Shown here: in pieces, positions 27,017 through 37,334 of the stretch
Numbering within the stretch: position 1 is the stretch's first letter
Layout: every line of letters begins with the position of its first letter
Assembly (NCBI GenBank): GCA_902825845.1
Contig: CADECM010000010.1
Coordinates: forward strand, 1 to 58,260
Direction of reading: 5' to 3'
Origin: an uncultured beta proteobacterium
GTDB taxonomy: Bacteria; Pseudomonadota; Gammaproteobacteria; Burkholderiales; SG8-41
DNA length: 58,260 nucleotides
Position numbers and translations under genes: made by a program
Notes under the pieces: generated by a model
Seen by the model: only the letters and a program-made list of their open reading frames with translations
Told to the model about the DNA's origin: nothing
Database searches by the model: none

Positions 27017-28144
27017 CTACTCTCTGACCGTTGCCGCTACCAGGCTATCGCCTTGCGTACCGTTTCCCAGCTGGCCGTGCCGATTACCGCCCCAGCAGTG
27101 CACATTGCCTTCTTCACTCAAACCGCAGGTATGAAAGCTGCCGGCGGCCAGGTCTTTCAGGCGCCCCACATTGGCGACTTTGACGGGCGCGGTGTTTACG
27201 TTGCTCTTCGCGCCATTTCCCAATTGTCCGTATCGATTGCTGCCCCAGCACTGGGTGAGGTCCGCACTGGTCACGCAAGTATGATAGGTCCCGGCCGCGA
27301 TGGCGATAATGTTTGAAATGCCCGTCACCACCTTGGGTGCGCGGCTGTCCTCCTGGCTGCCATCGCCCAATTGTCCTTCCCGATTGCTGCCCCAGCAGGT
27401 AGCCACGGCTTTGCTGTCAAGGAAGCAATTGTGGAATGTGCCGACCACCAGCTTTCGCACATCCACGACGCCGGGTAATTCAACCGGTTTGCGGCCGGAC
27501 ACCTCGCCCGCGCCAAGTTGCGAATTGCGGTTGTTTCCCCAGCAGAAGACCTTGCCGGCGTTGAGGGCGCACGTATGGTATCCGCCAGCGGCAATGGCTG
27601 TCACGTTTTCCAGTCCCGCGACCGCGCGTGGCTTGGGTTCTACCGTTTCATCGCTGTCGCCAACCTGTCCCTGAACATTTTCGCCCCAGCAAAACGCCCG
27701 GCTGTCTCGTGTCAGAGCACAGGTATGGTAACGCCCGGCGCTTATTGCCGTGACATTGGTCAGGCCACTGACGGTTACCGCAGGTGAAATTTTGGCGGTC
27801 TGTCCGTCGCCCGCTTCGCCATGTTCATTGTAGCCCCAACACGAAACCGTGCCCGCTTTACGCAGCGCGCACGTGTGACCTTCGCCGGCGCTCACCTGAA
27901 TGAAATCATTGGCCGCCGTTACCTTGGTCGCGATAAAAACGGCTCCCACTCCCGCCACACCGGTATTGCCATGGATATTGTTTCCCCAGCAATAAACGCT
28001 GCCGCTGCCCGACAAGGCACAGGTGTGATTGCTGCCCGCACTGATCTGAACGATGCCACCGAGGTTCGCGGCATCCGCGGCCGCAAACGGCCACATGGTT
28101 ATTGCGAGCAGGCAACGCCACACCATTTGAGAATGATTCTTCAT
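27017..28144 (-). CDS. Exported RCC1-repeat seven-bladed propeller protein
   Basis: 375 residues with a signal peptide (CLLAITMWPFAAADA). The mature part is made of seven RCC1-type repeats, each centred on a pattern like YHTCAL...FCWGxNxxGQLG. Every repeat has the pair HTC and CWG (one reads HNC...CWG), suggesting one disulfide per blade in the periplasm or outside the cell. RCC1 propellers are protein-interaction platforms; the partner is unknown. Transcribed alone; the promoter region shares the gap with the ACP-like gene. Confidence 0.88.
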   Translation of the reverse strand: MKNHSQMVWRCLLAITMWPFAAADAANLGGIVQISAGSNHTCALSGSGSVYCWGNNIHGNTGVAGVGAVFIATKVTAANDFIQVSAGEGHTCALRKAGTVSCWGYNEHGEAGDGQTAKISPAVTVSGLTNVTAISAGRYHTCALTRDSRAFCWGENVQGQVGDSDETVEPKPRAVAGLENVTAIAAGGYHTCALNAGKVFCWGNNRNSQLGAGEVSGRKPVELPGVVDVRKLVVGTFHNCFLDSKAVATCWGSNREGQLGDGSQEDSRAPKVVTGISNIIAIAAGTYHTCVTSADLTQCWGSNRYGQLGNGAKSNVNTAPVKVANVGRLKDLAAGSFHTCGLSEEGNVHCWGGNRHGQLGNGTQGDSLVAATVRE

Positions 28145-28343
28145 ATCTAACTCATGATCACAGGGAAAGTTTCGGGAGTATGGGAAATGTTAAGGATTGA
28201 ATACGGCATAAGACTGCTACCCGCAATAACGTCTACTGTTATGGCTGTTCGCGCCAAGCCTGCCATTCGAAGCGGAAGTCATGCCGATAACGCCGCGTGA
28301 GAATGCAAACGTCACAAGAATGGGTCGCGCCCACAAGAAAGGG

Positions 28344-28373
28344 TTAGACTCGATTTTTTTGCTACAGTAGAAT
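28344..28373 (+). promoter_or_regulatory. Sigma-70-like promoter of the ACP-like/ligase genes
   Basis: TTAGAC (28344-28349), an 18-bp spacer containing a T run, then TAGAAT (28368-28373). Transcription would begin about 35-40 bp before the ATG at 28419. Confidence 0.45.
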
Positions 28374-28407
28374 TATTCACCACTGCAGTTGACATGTAAA
28401 TAATTCT
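28369..28407. promoter_or_regulatory. Perfect 9-bp dyad overlapping the -10 box, operator or leader hairpin
   Basis: AGAATTATT (28369-28377) and AATAATTCT (28399-28407) are perfect inverted copies, centres 30 bp apart. One arm overlaps the -10 hexamer and the other ends 11 bp before the ATG. This placement fits a repressor site, or an RNA hairpin in the leader. Confidence 0.45.
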
Positions 28408-28418
28408 GCCCAAGAGCC

Positions 28419-28628
28419 ATGACCTCGTCCGTGCATGCTGCAGCGTTGGGAAATGGCCAGCCCGCCGGGGCGCAAGTACATCCGGCGGCGGCGTTGTCCC
28501 ATGCGGACCTGGGTCGGGACTCGATCGACATACTGCAGATCGCACCGGCGATCTCCCGGCGTTGCAATGATCGCGGCCATGCCCGCCTGTTAACTGCGCC
28601 AAGCGTGGCCGCTGTTACCCGTGGATAG
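28419..28628 (+). CDS. Short acyl-carrier-protein-like protein
   Basis: 69 residues. The segment ADLGRDSIDILQIAPAIS matches the phosphopantetheine site of ACPs, with the serine in RDSI; the closest style is the ACPs of aryl-polyene-type clusters. The product is shorter than a normal ACP (75-90 residues) and helix I is not convincing, so it may be reduced or degenerating. The frame is closed just upstream by TAA, leaving ATG 28419 as the only start. Its stop overlaps the GTG start of the ligase by 8 bp, so the two are coupled. Confidence 0.55.
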   Translation: MTSSVHAAALGNGQPAGAQVHPAAALSHADLGRDSIDILQIAPAISRRCNDRGHARLLTAPSVAAVTRG

Positions 28629-29952
28629 TCTGCCGCTGCTGCAAAACCCCGATGCCGTGATCGGCTGGCACAGGGACGCCGCGCTCCACGGCGGCGCTTT
28701 TGTTGCCGCGGCTCGTGCCCTGGCCGGCGACATGCCCGCGGGCGTTCGCTGTCTGAATCTGTGCAGGGATCGGCTCAACTTTGCGTTGGGCTTTGCCGCC
28801 GCGCTGATCCGCGGCAATCCCACGTTGTTGCCGCCGAACCAGGTGCCTGCAGTACTCAATGAAATTGCCACAGACTTTGGGCCGGTGTGTTGTGTTTCGG
28901 ATCATGGCAAGACCGCGTCCGGTGATTTGTGCATCGATCTGTCGCACTGGCCGCTGCCCGTGCATAGTGCGCCCGTGCCGCTGATAGCCTGCGATCAGGC
29001 GGCGGTTATTGCGTTCACCTCGGGCACCACCGGCAAGCCGCGTCCTCACGCGCGCAACTGGCAGTCCTATGCACAGGGCGCGATGGCGTTGCGCGCACGG
29101 CTGCCGATCGGGCCGGGCGCGGCTCTGCTGGGCACAGTGCCACCGCAGCATATGTGGGGACTCGAAGCCTCTGTCATGCTCGCTTTTCAAGCCGGCTGTG
29201 CTATCCACTCCGGCACGCCCCTGCTGCCGGCGGATGTCTGCGCCGTGCTGGAACAGACCGCCGGGGAACGCTGGCTGGTCACCACGCCGTTGCACCTGCG
29301 CGCGCTGGTGCTGTCGGGCGCACCGCTGCCGCGACTCGCCGGCGTGCTCACGGCCACCGCGCCATTGGATATCAACATCGCAAAGGCAGTTGAGGCCAGT
29401 ACGGGATGCCGCATATTTGAAATCTATGGCACCACGGAAACCGGTGCCATTGCGACACGCGCCACGGCCAGCACCGCTCGCTATCGCTTCCTGCGTGGCG
29501 TGCGCGCCGAGATTTCCGGAACCCATGCACGCGTGGCCGGTGGACATGTGCACGCACTCATCGAACTAGGCGACCGGTTGCAAAACATCAAAGGCGCTTA
29601 CTTCGACCTCGAAGGCCGCGCGTCGGACATGGTGAAGATCGGCGGCAAACGCGCGTCCCTGTCCGCGCTAAACCTCGAACTCGCCGCGATTCCCGGTGTG
29701 CTCGACGGTGTATTCCATGTCCCTGAGCGTGCGTCCCAGAACGGACGGTTGACGGCATTTGTGGTCGCCCCCGGCCTGACACGGGACGAGATTATCGCGG
29801 GCCTGCGCAAGCGGATCGATCCGGTGTTCCTGCCACGGCCCCTAATACACGTGACCCAATTGCCGCGCAATGCGTCGGGGAAACTCACCCGCGACAGCAT
29901 GTCGGAACTGGCGGTGCTGGCCGTGGAGCCATCCAGTTTGCACTGTCCGTGA
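28621..29952 (+). CDS. AMP-forming acyl-CoA/acyl-ACP ligase
   Basis: 443 residues from a GTG at 28621. Adenylation motifs: AFTSGTTGKPRPH (phosphate-binding loop, with R where K is usual), EIYGTTETG, the hinge region GRASDMVKIGGKR, and the catalytic lysine in NASGKLTR. It lacks about 50-100 residues of typical ligases, matching the compact acyl-ACP synthetases of aryl polyene and xanthomonadin-type clusters. It overlaps the ACP-like gene and probably loads an aryl or fatty acid onto that or another carrier. The rest of such a pathway is not present here. Confidence 0.82.
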   Translation: MDSLPLLQNPDAVIGWHRDAALHGGAFVAAARALAGDMPAGVRCLNLCRDRLNFALGFAAALIRGNPTLLPPNQVPAVLNEIATDFGPVCCVSDHGKTASGDLCIDLSHWPLPVHSAPVPLIACDQAAVIAFTSGTTGKPRPHARNWQSYAQGAMALRARLPIGPGAALLGTVPPQHMWGLEASVMLAFQAGCAIHSGTPLLPADVCAVLEQTAGERWLVTTPLHLRALVLSGAPLPRLAGVLTATAPLDINIAKAVEASTGCRIFEIYGTTETGAIATRATASTARYRFLRGVRAEISGTHARVAGGHVHALIELGDRLQNIKGAYFDLEGRASDMVKIGGKRASLSALNLELAAIPGVLDGVFHVPERASQNGRLTAFVVAPGLTRDEIIAGLRKRIDPVFLPRPLIHVTQLPRNASGKLTRDSMSELAVLAVEPSSLHCP

Positions 29953-30003
29953 CGCCTGGTCCGCGCCGGCCGACCGGGCCGCCCCGGACAGACGGCACGC
30001 CGG

Positions 30004-31323
30004 TCATCCCTTGCGCGCCTTGCCGGCGTTACGATCCAGCGAGCGCAGGTATTCCAGCTTTTCGCGAATTTTTAATTCCAGCCCGTAAGTCGTGGGCTCG
30101 TATAGTTTCGGCGGCGTCATGCCGTCGGGGAAATAGGATTCGCCCGCGGCGTACGCGCCTGCTTCGTCATGCGCGTAGCGGTAGTTCGCGCCGTAGCCCA
30201 GTTCCTTCATCAAGCGGGTTGGGGCATTGCGCAGATGCTCAGGCACCGGCCGCGTTTTGTCCGCTTTCACCAGCGCGCGCGCGGCGTTGTAGGCGGTATA
30301 TGCCGCGTTGCTTTTCGGCGCCACCGCGAGATACAGCACCACTTCCGCCAGCGCCAGTTCGCCTTCCGGCGAACCCAGCCGTTCGTAGGTTTCACACGCA
30401 TCCAGCGCCATGCGCAATGCGCGCGGATCCGCGAGACCGATGTCCTCGGACGCCATGCGCACGATGCGCCGCCCCAGATACAGTGGATCGGCACCGCCAT
30501 CGAGCATCCTCACCATCCAGTACAGCGCAGCGTCGGGTGAAGAACCGCGCACCGATTTATGCAGCGCGGAAATCTGGTCGTAGAACTGGTCGCCACCTTT
30601 GTCGAAGCGGCGCAGGCTTTGCGTCAGTGTTTGCGTGACAAAGGCTTCGTCAATTTCCGTGCGCTGCAGCTCTTCGGCCGCATCCGCCAGTTGCTCCACC
30701 AGATTCAGCAAGCGGCGCGCGTCACCGTCGGCGTAGCCAATGATACGGCTTTGGGCGTCGTCTAAAATATTGTTTAAAAACATATACTTACCGAATGCCC
30801 GCAGCAGCAGCGTGTGCAGTTCGTCATCGCTCAGGGGCTGCAGCACATACACTGCCGCGCGCGACAGCAGCGCGCTGTTCACTTCAAACGAGGGATTCTC
30901 GGTGGTGGCGCCGATGAAGGTCACCAGCCCGCGCTCGACATACGGCAGAAACGCATCCTGCTGCGCCTTGTTGAAACGATGCACTTCGTCGACAAACAGG
31001 ATGGTGTGGCGGCCGCTTTGCTGCAGGATCAGCTCGGCGCGCGTGAGCGCTTCGCGGATTTCCTTAACGCCGGAGAACACCGCGCTGATGGCGATGAATT
31101 CCGCGTCGAACGCGTCCGCCATCAGGCGCGCCAGCGTGGTTTTGCCCACGCCGGGCGGTCCCCACAAAATCATCGAGTGCGGTTTTTTGGATTCAAATGC
31201 CAGACGCAGCGGTTTGCCGGGCCCCAGCACATGGGTTTGTCCGACAACATCGTCCAGCGTGTGCGGCCGCAGTTGCTCGGCCAGCGGCGCGCGCGGTTCG
31301 CGCTTGCCGAAGAGATCGTTCAC
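30004..31323 (-). CDS. rarA: Replication-associated recombination protein A
   Basis: 439 residues from GTG 31323. AAA+ motifs: Walker A GPPGVGKT, Walker B LFVDEVHRF, sensor GATTENPSFE. The C-terminal tetramerisation part has SALHKSVRGSSPDAALYW and GYGANYRYAHDE. It acts at stalled replication forks with SSB. The gene order ftsK-lolA-rarA is the usual proteobacterial one. An AT-rich element at 30761-30790 encodes residues KYMFLNNIL in the lid subdomain, a variable region in the family, without breaking the frame. Confidence 0.97.
   Translation of the reverse strand: MNDLFGKREPRAPLAEQLRPHTLDDVVGQTHVLGPGKPLRLAFESKKPHSMILWGPPGVGKTTLARLMADAFDAEFIAISAVFSGVKEIREALTRAELILQQSGRHTILFVDEVHRFNKAQQDAFLPYVERGLVTFIGATTENPSFEVNSALLSRAAVYVLQPLSDDELHTLLLRAFGKYMFLNNILDDAQSRIIGYADGDARRLLNLVEQLADAAEELQRTEIDEAFVTQTLTQSLRRFDKGGDQFYDQISALHKSVRGSSPDAALYWMVRMLDGGADPLYLGRRIVRMASEDIGLADPRALRMALDACETYERLGSPEGELALAEVVLYLAVAPKSNAAYTAYNAARALVKADKTRPVPEHLRNAPTRLMKELGYGANYRYAHDEAGAYAAGESYFPDGMTPPKLYEPTTYGLELKIREKLEYLRSLDRNAGKARKG
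30761..30790 (-). repeat. AT-rich dispersed element, copy b (inside rarA)
   Basis: The minus strand reads TAAGTATATGTTTTTAAACA followed by ATATTTTAGA. It lies in frame in a GC-rich conserved gene and shares 20 bases exactly with copy c at 48402-48434. Confidence 0.7.
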
Positions 31324-31335
31324 GTCCTGCCCGGG

Positions 31336-31953
31336 CTACTCGCGAATCACATCCGCGCCCTTGGGCGGCACGAAGGAAAACGCGTCCGGCGCGAGCTTGC
31401 CATTGCGCTCCATGTCGGCGAACTTGATCACGGTCACCTGCCCAAACTGATCGCGCAGTTCCATCGCATCGAGCCCCGCCTTGCCAAAGCCGAGACGAAT
31501 GCGTTCGAAGGTGGTGTCTTTGGTCCTGGGCACGGCTTCCAGCCAGTCAAGGCCTTCCTGGCTGCCGATGTTGGTGAGGATGTAACTCTTGTCGATTTCA
31601 TTGCTTCCGGCCAGCAGTGCCGCTGGGCTTGCGCCGAGCGCACGGTCGAGCTTGCGCTCGGTCACCTGATTCAGATCCTTGTCATAGACCCACAATTTCA
31701 CGCCGTCGCCGACAATGACTTGTTCGTACGGTTTATCGTATTCCCAGCGGAATTTTCCGGGGCGGGAAAACTGCATGGTGCCCGTGGATTCCTGCAGTTT
31801 CTTCAGGTTCTTGTCGAGCACCATCTGCGCAAAACGGCCTTTTGCGGTGGTGGTTTGCGTCAGAAACGCGCGCAAGGCCTCGGTGCTGGCGCCCCACGCC
31901 AGGCACGGCAGCAGCAGGAGCAACATCAGGGATTTACGCAAGGGGACACGCAT
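31336..31953 (-). CDS. lolA: Outer-membrane lipoprotein carrier protein LolA
   Basis: 205 residues with a signal peptide (SLMLLLLLPCLAWGAS). Family features: AKGRFAQMVLDKN, TGTMQFSRPGKFRWEYDKPY, DGVKLWVYDKDLNQVTE. LolA carries lipoproteins across the periplasm from LolCDE to LolB. It stands between ftsK and rarA as in E. coli, with 12 bp to rarA, so the two are very likely co-transcribed. Confidence 0.97.
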   Translation of the reverse strand: MRVPLRKSLMLLLLLPCLAWGASTEALRAFLTQTTTAKGRFAQMVLDKNLKKLQESTGTMQFSRPGKFRWEYDKPYEQVIVGDGVKLWVYDKDLNQVTERKLDRALGASPAALLAGSNEIDKSYILTNIGSQEGLDWLEAVPRTKDTTFERIRLGFGKAGLDAMELRDQFGQVTVIKFADMERNGKLAPDAFSFVPPKGADVIRE

Positions 31954-32016
31954 GGCGGCTGGCCTTCGGAGGGTTGGGCGGAATCAGCCGTTTCGACAGA
32001 CGAAACGACAGAAGGT

Positions 32017-34332
32017 TTAACGCTCGTCCGCTGCGGCGGCTGACTCCGGCGCCAGTACCTCGCGATTGCCATTGGACTGCATCGCAGACACCAGCCCGGA
32101 ACGCTCCATTTGCTCGATCAGGCGCGCGGCACGATTATAGCCGATGCGTAAATGCCGCTGTACCAGCGAGATCGATGGCCGCCGCGTCTTGATGACGATC
32201 GCCACCGCCTGATCGTAAAGTTCATCGCTCTCGCCGTCGCTGCCACCGTCGCCCTCGACCAGCGCGCCCGATTCACCCTCGGCCTCCGGTCCGTTGAGCA
32301 CCTCGTCGATGTACTGCGGCTTGGCCAGGCTCTTCAGATAGTCGACCACCTTATGCACTTCGTGATCGGACACGAAGGCGCCGTGCACGCGCTGGGTCAG
32401 GCCAACGCCTGGCGGCAGGTACAGCATGTCACCCTGCCCGAGCAGCGCTTCAGCGCCCATCTGGTCGAGGATGGTACGCGAATCGACCTTGGCGGCAACC
32501 TGGAACGCCACGCGCGACGGAATGTTGGCCTTGATCAGGCCGGTGATGACATCCACCGAAGGCCGCTGTGTGGCGAGGATCAGGTGGATACCCGCGGCGC
32601 GTGCCTTTTGCGCCACGCGCGCGATCAATTCCTCGACCTTCTTGCCCACTACCATCATCAGGTCGGCGAGTTCGTCGATCACCACCACGATCAGCGGCAT
32701 TTCGTGCAAGGGCTCCGCTTCGCCATCTGGCCCGGCCAGCGGATTCAGGATCGGCGACTTGGCCTTTTCCGCATCGCGCACTTTCAGGTTGAAGCCGGCA
32801 AGATTACGCACGCCCAGCGCCGACATCAGCTTGTAGCGGCGCTCCATTTCGCCCACGCACCAGTTCAGCGCATGCGCGGCCTGACGCATGTCAGTCACCA
32901 CTGGCGCCAGCAGATGCGGGATGCCCTCATACACCGACAATTCCAGCATCTTGGGGTCGATCAGGATCAGTCGCACCTGCGACGGCGGCGCCTTGTACAG
33001 CAGCGACAGGATCATGGCATTTATCGCCACCGATTTGCCGGAACCGGTGGTGCCCGCCACCAGCAAATGCGGCATGCGCGCGAGGTCGGCGACCACGGGA
33101 TGACCCGCAATGTCCTTGCCCATCGCCAGTGTCAGCGGCGACGCCATGTCGGCATAGACCTGCGAACTCAAGATTTCGGTGAGCTTCACCATTTGCCGCT
33201 TGGGATTTGGTATCTCCAGTCCCATGCAGCTCTTGCCGGGGATGGTTTCGACCACGCGTATGCTCATCACCGACAGCGCGCGCGCCAGATCGCGAACCAG
33301 ATTGACCACCTGGCTGCCCTTGACCCCCACCGCGGGTTCGATTTCGTAGCGCGTCACCACCGGGCCGGGATAGGCCGCGACCACTTTAACGGCAACGCCG
33401 AAATCGCCAAGTTTCTTCTCGATCAGGCGCGAGGTGAATTCCAGCGTCTCGGGCGACAGGATTTCGAGGGTCTGCTGCACCTCGTCCAGCAAATGCAGCG
33501 GCGGCAGCATGGTGTCCGGCAGATTTTCGAACAGCGGCACTTGCTTCTCGCGCTCGACGCGCTGCGATTTGGCAATTTCAATGCGCGGCGGCTCGATGCG
33601 CACCGGCTCGTGCACGTCGAGCTTGCGGCGCGTTTCCTCGACCACCACGTCGCGCTTGATCACCGCCTGCTCGCCTGCGCGCCGGTCCTGCCGCTCCTGC
33701 CAGCGTTGCAACATAAAGAAAAACGCAGTCTCCAGTGCAGTGCCGATTTTTTCGATGATCGTCAGCCACGACACGCCGCTGAACAACGACAGTCCGGCGG
33801 CAAACGTCAGTATCAGTATCAGTGTGCCACCGGTAAATCCCAGCAGCTTGAACGCCAGATCGCCAGCAACCGCGCCCAGCATGCCCCCGGGCGCCAGCGG
33901 CAACGTCGCCTTCAGGCTGTACAGCCGCAAATACTCGATGCCCGAACTGGCCAGCACTACCAGCGCAAATCCCATACCCGCGACGATGTAGGAACGGCGA
34001 TCGGTTTCGGCAACGTTTTCGATGCGATGAAATCCCCAGCCGGTCAGTGCCGCGCAAAACACCACCCACCAATATGCCGAAATGCCATGCAGATACAACA
34101 ACAAATCGGCCAGATACGCACCGACCAGTCCGCCGGCATTGCGCACGCCCGGGTCGCGCAGACTGTGCGACCAGCCGGGATCCGTCTTGCTGTAGGTCAC
34201 CAGCACCATCAGCAGGAACAGCGCCACCGCAATCAGCGCCAGCCACCAGGATTCGCGCAGCAGCGCGGCCACGCGCGGCGGCAGCGGATTGCGAGCGGCC
34301 CGCGCACTTAGCGTATGTTCGTTGCTTGTCAA
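32017..34332 (-). CDS. ftsK: DNA translocase FtsK
   Basis: 771 residues from TTG 34332, preceded by AAGGGA; the longer frame to 34377 runs into the promoter/terminator area. N-terminal membrane segments ([17 protein letters not shown] onwards, four in all) anchor it at the septum. A rather short linker leads to the motor domain: Walker A GTTGSGKS, Walker [14 protein letters not shown]. The C-terminal gamma domain ([20 protein letters not shown]) should recognise polar DNA motifs and activate XerCD at dif. Gene order with lolA and rarA is conserved. Confidence 0.97.
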   Translation of the reverse strand: MTSNEHTLSARAARNPLPPRVAALLRESWWLALIAVALFLLMVLVTYSKTDPGWSHSLRDPGVRNAGGLVGAYLADLLLYLHGISAYWWVVFCAALTGWGFHRIENVAETDRRSYIVAGMGFALVVLASSGIEYLRLYSLKATLPLAPGGMLGAVAGDLAFKLLGFTGGTLILILTFAAGLSLFSGVSWLTIIEKIGTALETAFFFMLQRWQERQDRRAGEQAVIKRDVVVEETRRKLDVHEPVRIEPPRIEIAKSQRVEREKQVPLFENLPDTMLPPLHLLDEVQQTLEILSPETLEFTSRLIEKKLGDFGVAVKVVAAYPGPVVTRYEIEPAVGVKGSQVVNLVRDLARALSVMSIRVVETIPGKSCMGLEIPNPKRQMVKLTEILSSQVYADMASPLTLAMGKDIAGHPVVADLARMPHLLVAGTTGSGKSVAINAMILSLLYKAPPSQVRLILIDPKMLELSVYEGIPHLLAPVVTDMRQAAHALNWCVGEMERRYKLMSALGVRNLAGFNLKVRDAEKAKSPILNPLAGPDGEAEPLHEMPLIVVVIDELADLMMVVGKKVEELIARVAQKARAAGIHLILATQRPSVDVITGLIKANIPSRVAFQVAAKVDSRTILDQMGAEALLGQGDMLYLPPGVGLTQRVHGAFVSDHEVHKVVDYLKSLAKPQYIDEVLNGPEAEGESGALVEGDGGSDGESDELYDQAVAIVIKTRRPSISLVQRHLRIGYNRAARLIEQMERSGLVSAMQSNGNREVLAPESAAAADER

Positions 34333-34375
34333 GTTAAGAGTCCCTTGTAAGAGACTGATTATAAGGTAAAACAGC

Positions 34376-34405
34376 AATAAAAAACCCCGCTGTTTCGCGG
34401 GGTTT
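34376..34405 (-). terminator. Intrinsic terminator of the Crp-type regulator gene
   Basis: On the minus strand AAACCCCGC, loop GAAACA, GCGGGGTTT, then TTT and further A/T bases. It is a perfect 9-bp stem with a T-tract, about 90 bp after the regulator stop and just before the ftsK leader, so it separates the two transcription units. Confidence 0.85.
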
Positions 34406-34461
34406 CAGAGTTTGCCGACAATCCCGGCACCGTATCACAGCCAATGAGTGGTCGCGCCAGA

Positions 34462-34501
34462 CTAAATAATAAAATTCAATAAAAACAGATAGTTACTTAT
34501 T
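34462..34501 (-). repeat. AT-rich dispersed element, copy g (across the regulator stop codon)
   Basis: The minus strand reads TAACTATCTGTTTTTATTGA with a long A/T tail. It begins at the TAA stop of the Crp-type gene and ends upstream of the terminator. Confidence 0.6.
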
Positions 34502-35186
34502 TTGCCGCGCGCAACGAACGGGAAATATTGCGATCGAGGATAACCACGCTGCGCCGTTCGGCGCGAATCAGACCGCGCACCTCGAGTTCCTTCACCACGC
34601 GGCTGACCATTTCGCGTGAGGCGCCGATCATGCGGGCGATCTCCTGCTTGGCCGGCATACGCGGCACCACCAGCTTGCCGTCCACTTCCTGCGCCATTTC
34701 AATGAGCAGCCGCGCCACGCGGCCGGACACATCCACCAGCGCCAGATTTTCAATCTGACGGTCTGCATCGCGCAATCGGCGTACCAGGTTGCGTATCACC
34801 AGCATCGCCACATCGACGTTTTCCTTGATGCAGCTCACAAATCCCGCCTTGGACAGGCGCAGCATTTCGCACGGCTCAAGGGTGTACACGCTGGCGGAAC
34901 GGGGCTGATCGTCGAGAATCCCCATTTCACCAAAAAAATCCTGCGCCCCCAGGAAGCCGAGAATGACTTCACGCCCCTGTTCATCGGAAATGACCACCTT
35001 CACCTTGCCGGAAAGCATGACGTACAAGGAATCCGTCTCATCACCGGCCTGAATCACATACACATTACGCGGGAAGCTGCGATGCTGTACGTAATTGAGC
35101 AGCGTCGCAATCTGCTGGTCGGAAAATGCCGCGAACAAGGGCACGGTTTTCAAAACCATCGGATTGAGTCTGAACTGTATCGCCAT
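34497..35186 (-). CDS. Crp/Fnr-family transcriptional regulator
   Basis: 229 residues. The cyclic-nucleotide-binding beta-roll (QAGDETDSLYVMLSGKVKVV, FFGEMGILDDQPRSASV) is joined by a dimer helix to a winged helix-turn-helix (MPAKQEIARMIGASREMVSRV). The RSA motif in the roll resembles the cAMP-contacting RSA/T of true Crp proteins; no Fnr-type N-terminal cysteine cluster is present. Divergent from trxB and upstream of ftsK, it occupies the place that lrp has in E. coli. It is probably a global regulator. Confidence 0.93.
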   Translation of the reverse strand: MAIQFRLNPMVLKTVPLFAAFSDQQIATLLNYVQHRSFPRNVYVIQAGDETDSLYVMLSGKVKVVISDEQGREVILGFLGAQDFFGEMGILDDQPRSASVYTLEPCEMLRLSKAGFVSCIKENVDVAMLVIRNLVRRLRDADRQIENLALVDVSGRVARLLIEMAQEVDGKLVVPRMPAKQEIARMIGASREMVSRVVKELEVRGLIRAERRSVVILDRNISRSLRAAK

Positions 35187-35290
35187 GGCGTTTTTCTCGC
35201 TCTAGGTTGTTGTGAACGGCTCCTTAGCCCCGCGTAGTCTGCCAGAACCGGGGCATCACGTCACGACCCCCGTTAAATCCCGCCCGCAAC

Positions 35291-35320
35291 TCGACATTGC
35301 GTTGCGCAACCTGCTACATT
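35291..35320 (+). promoter_or_regulatory. Candidate sigma-70 promoter of trxB
   Basis: TCGACA (35291-35296), an 18-bp spacer containing the palindrome GTTGCGCAAC, and TACATT (35315-35320), 30 bp before the trxB start. Confidence 0.4.
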
Positions 35321-35346
35321 CCCGCTTTTGCTGAAAGACGACATGA

Positions 35347-36312
<966 letters not shown>

Positions 36313-36337
36313 TTCGTGAGGCGTGAGGTGCGTAGTC

Positions 36338-36895
36338 ATGGCGCAAGACCCGCGCGAGAAGGATGTTTCGGCCGAACTCGCGGAACTGCTGCCCGACGTT
36401 ACGCCGTTACCCCGCAACAATCGCGCGCCCATCGCCAAGGCGCCGCCCGCGCCTGACGCCGCGCAGCGTGTGCGCAACGAGCGCGAAGTACTGGAAGCCA
36501 GCCTTTCCGACAACGATCCGTGGGAAGCCGGTTTCGAAATTGGCGATGAGCTGAACTTCCTGCGCGAGGGGCTGGCCGGCGACACGCTGCGCAAGCTGCG
36601 TCGCGGTCACTGGAAAATTCAGGGCGAACTCGATCTGCACGGCCTCACCGTCGCGGAAGCGCGGCCGGTGCTGGTCGAATTCCTGAATTGCTGCCTGCGC
36701 GACGGACTGCGTTGTGTGCGCATCATCCACGGCAAGGGGCTCGGCTCGAAGAATCGGATGCCGGTGCTGAAACGCAAGGTGGCAGGCTGGTTGATGCAGC
36801 GCGATGAGATACTCGCGTTTTGCCAGGCGCGGCGGACCGAAGGCGGCGGCGGTGCGGCGGTGGTGCTGTTGAAAGGCGTGCGGCGTCAGGCGTGA
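36338..36895 (+). CDS. Smr-domain protein
   Basis: 185 residues from ATG 36338 (GAGGTG upstream). The N-terminal half is Pro/Ala-rich and charged. The C-terminal Smr domain has GELDLHGLTVAEARPVLVEF and IIHGKGLGSKNRMPVLK. Smr domains, related to the MutS2 C-terminus, nick DNA or cleave RNA; proteobacterial members of this layout (SmrB) act on collided ribosomes in E. coli. The same role is likely here but not shown. Confidence 0.88.
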   Translation: MAQDPREKDVSAELAELLPDVTPLPRNNRAPIAKAPPAPDAAQRVRNEREVLEASLSDNDPWEAGFEIGDELNFLREGLAGDTLRKLRRGHWKIQGELDLHGLTVAEARPVLVEFLNCCLRDGLRCVRIIHGKGLGSKNRMPVLKRKVAGWLMQRDEILAFCQARRTEGGGGAAVVLLKGVRRQA

Positions 36896-36947
36896 AGCGT
36901 AACCCCGACGACACTAGCGTTTAGCCGCACCCCTCGCGCTCCAGCTG

Positions 36948-37334
<387 letters not shown>

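Noticed and set aside
28419..28628. Reading the short ACP-like gene as a frameshifted full-length ACP
   Set aside because: Neither other frame upstream or downstream restores the missing helix I or a longer tail, so a simple frameshift does not explain its size.
32152..34311. Long open frame on the plus strand (719 codons)
   Set aside because: It lies exactly antisense to ftsK, is rich in His, Gln and Arg as expected for a shadow frame of GC-rich coding DNA, and has no recognisable domain.
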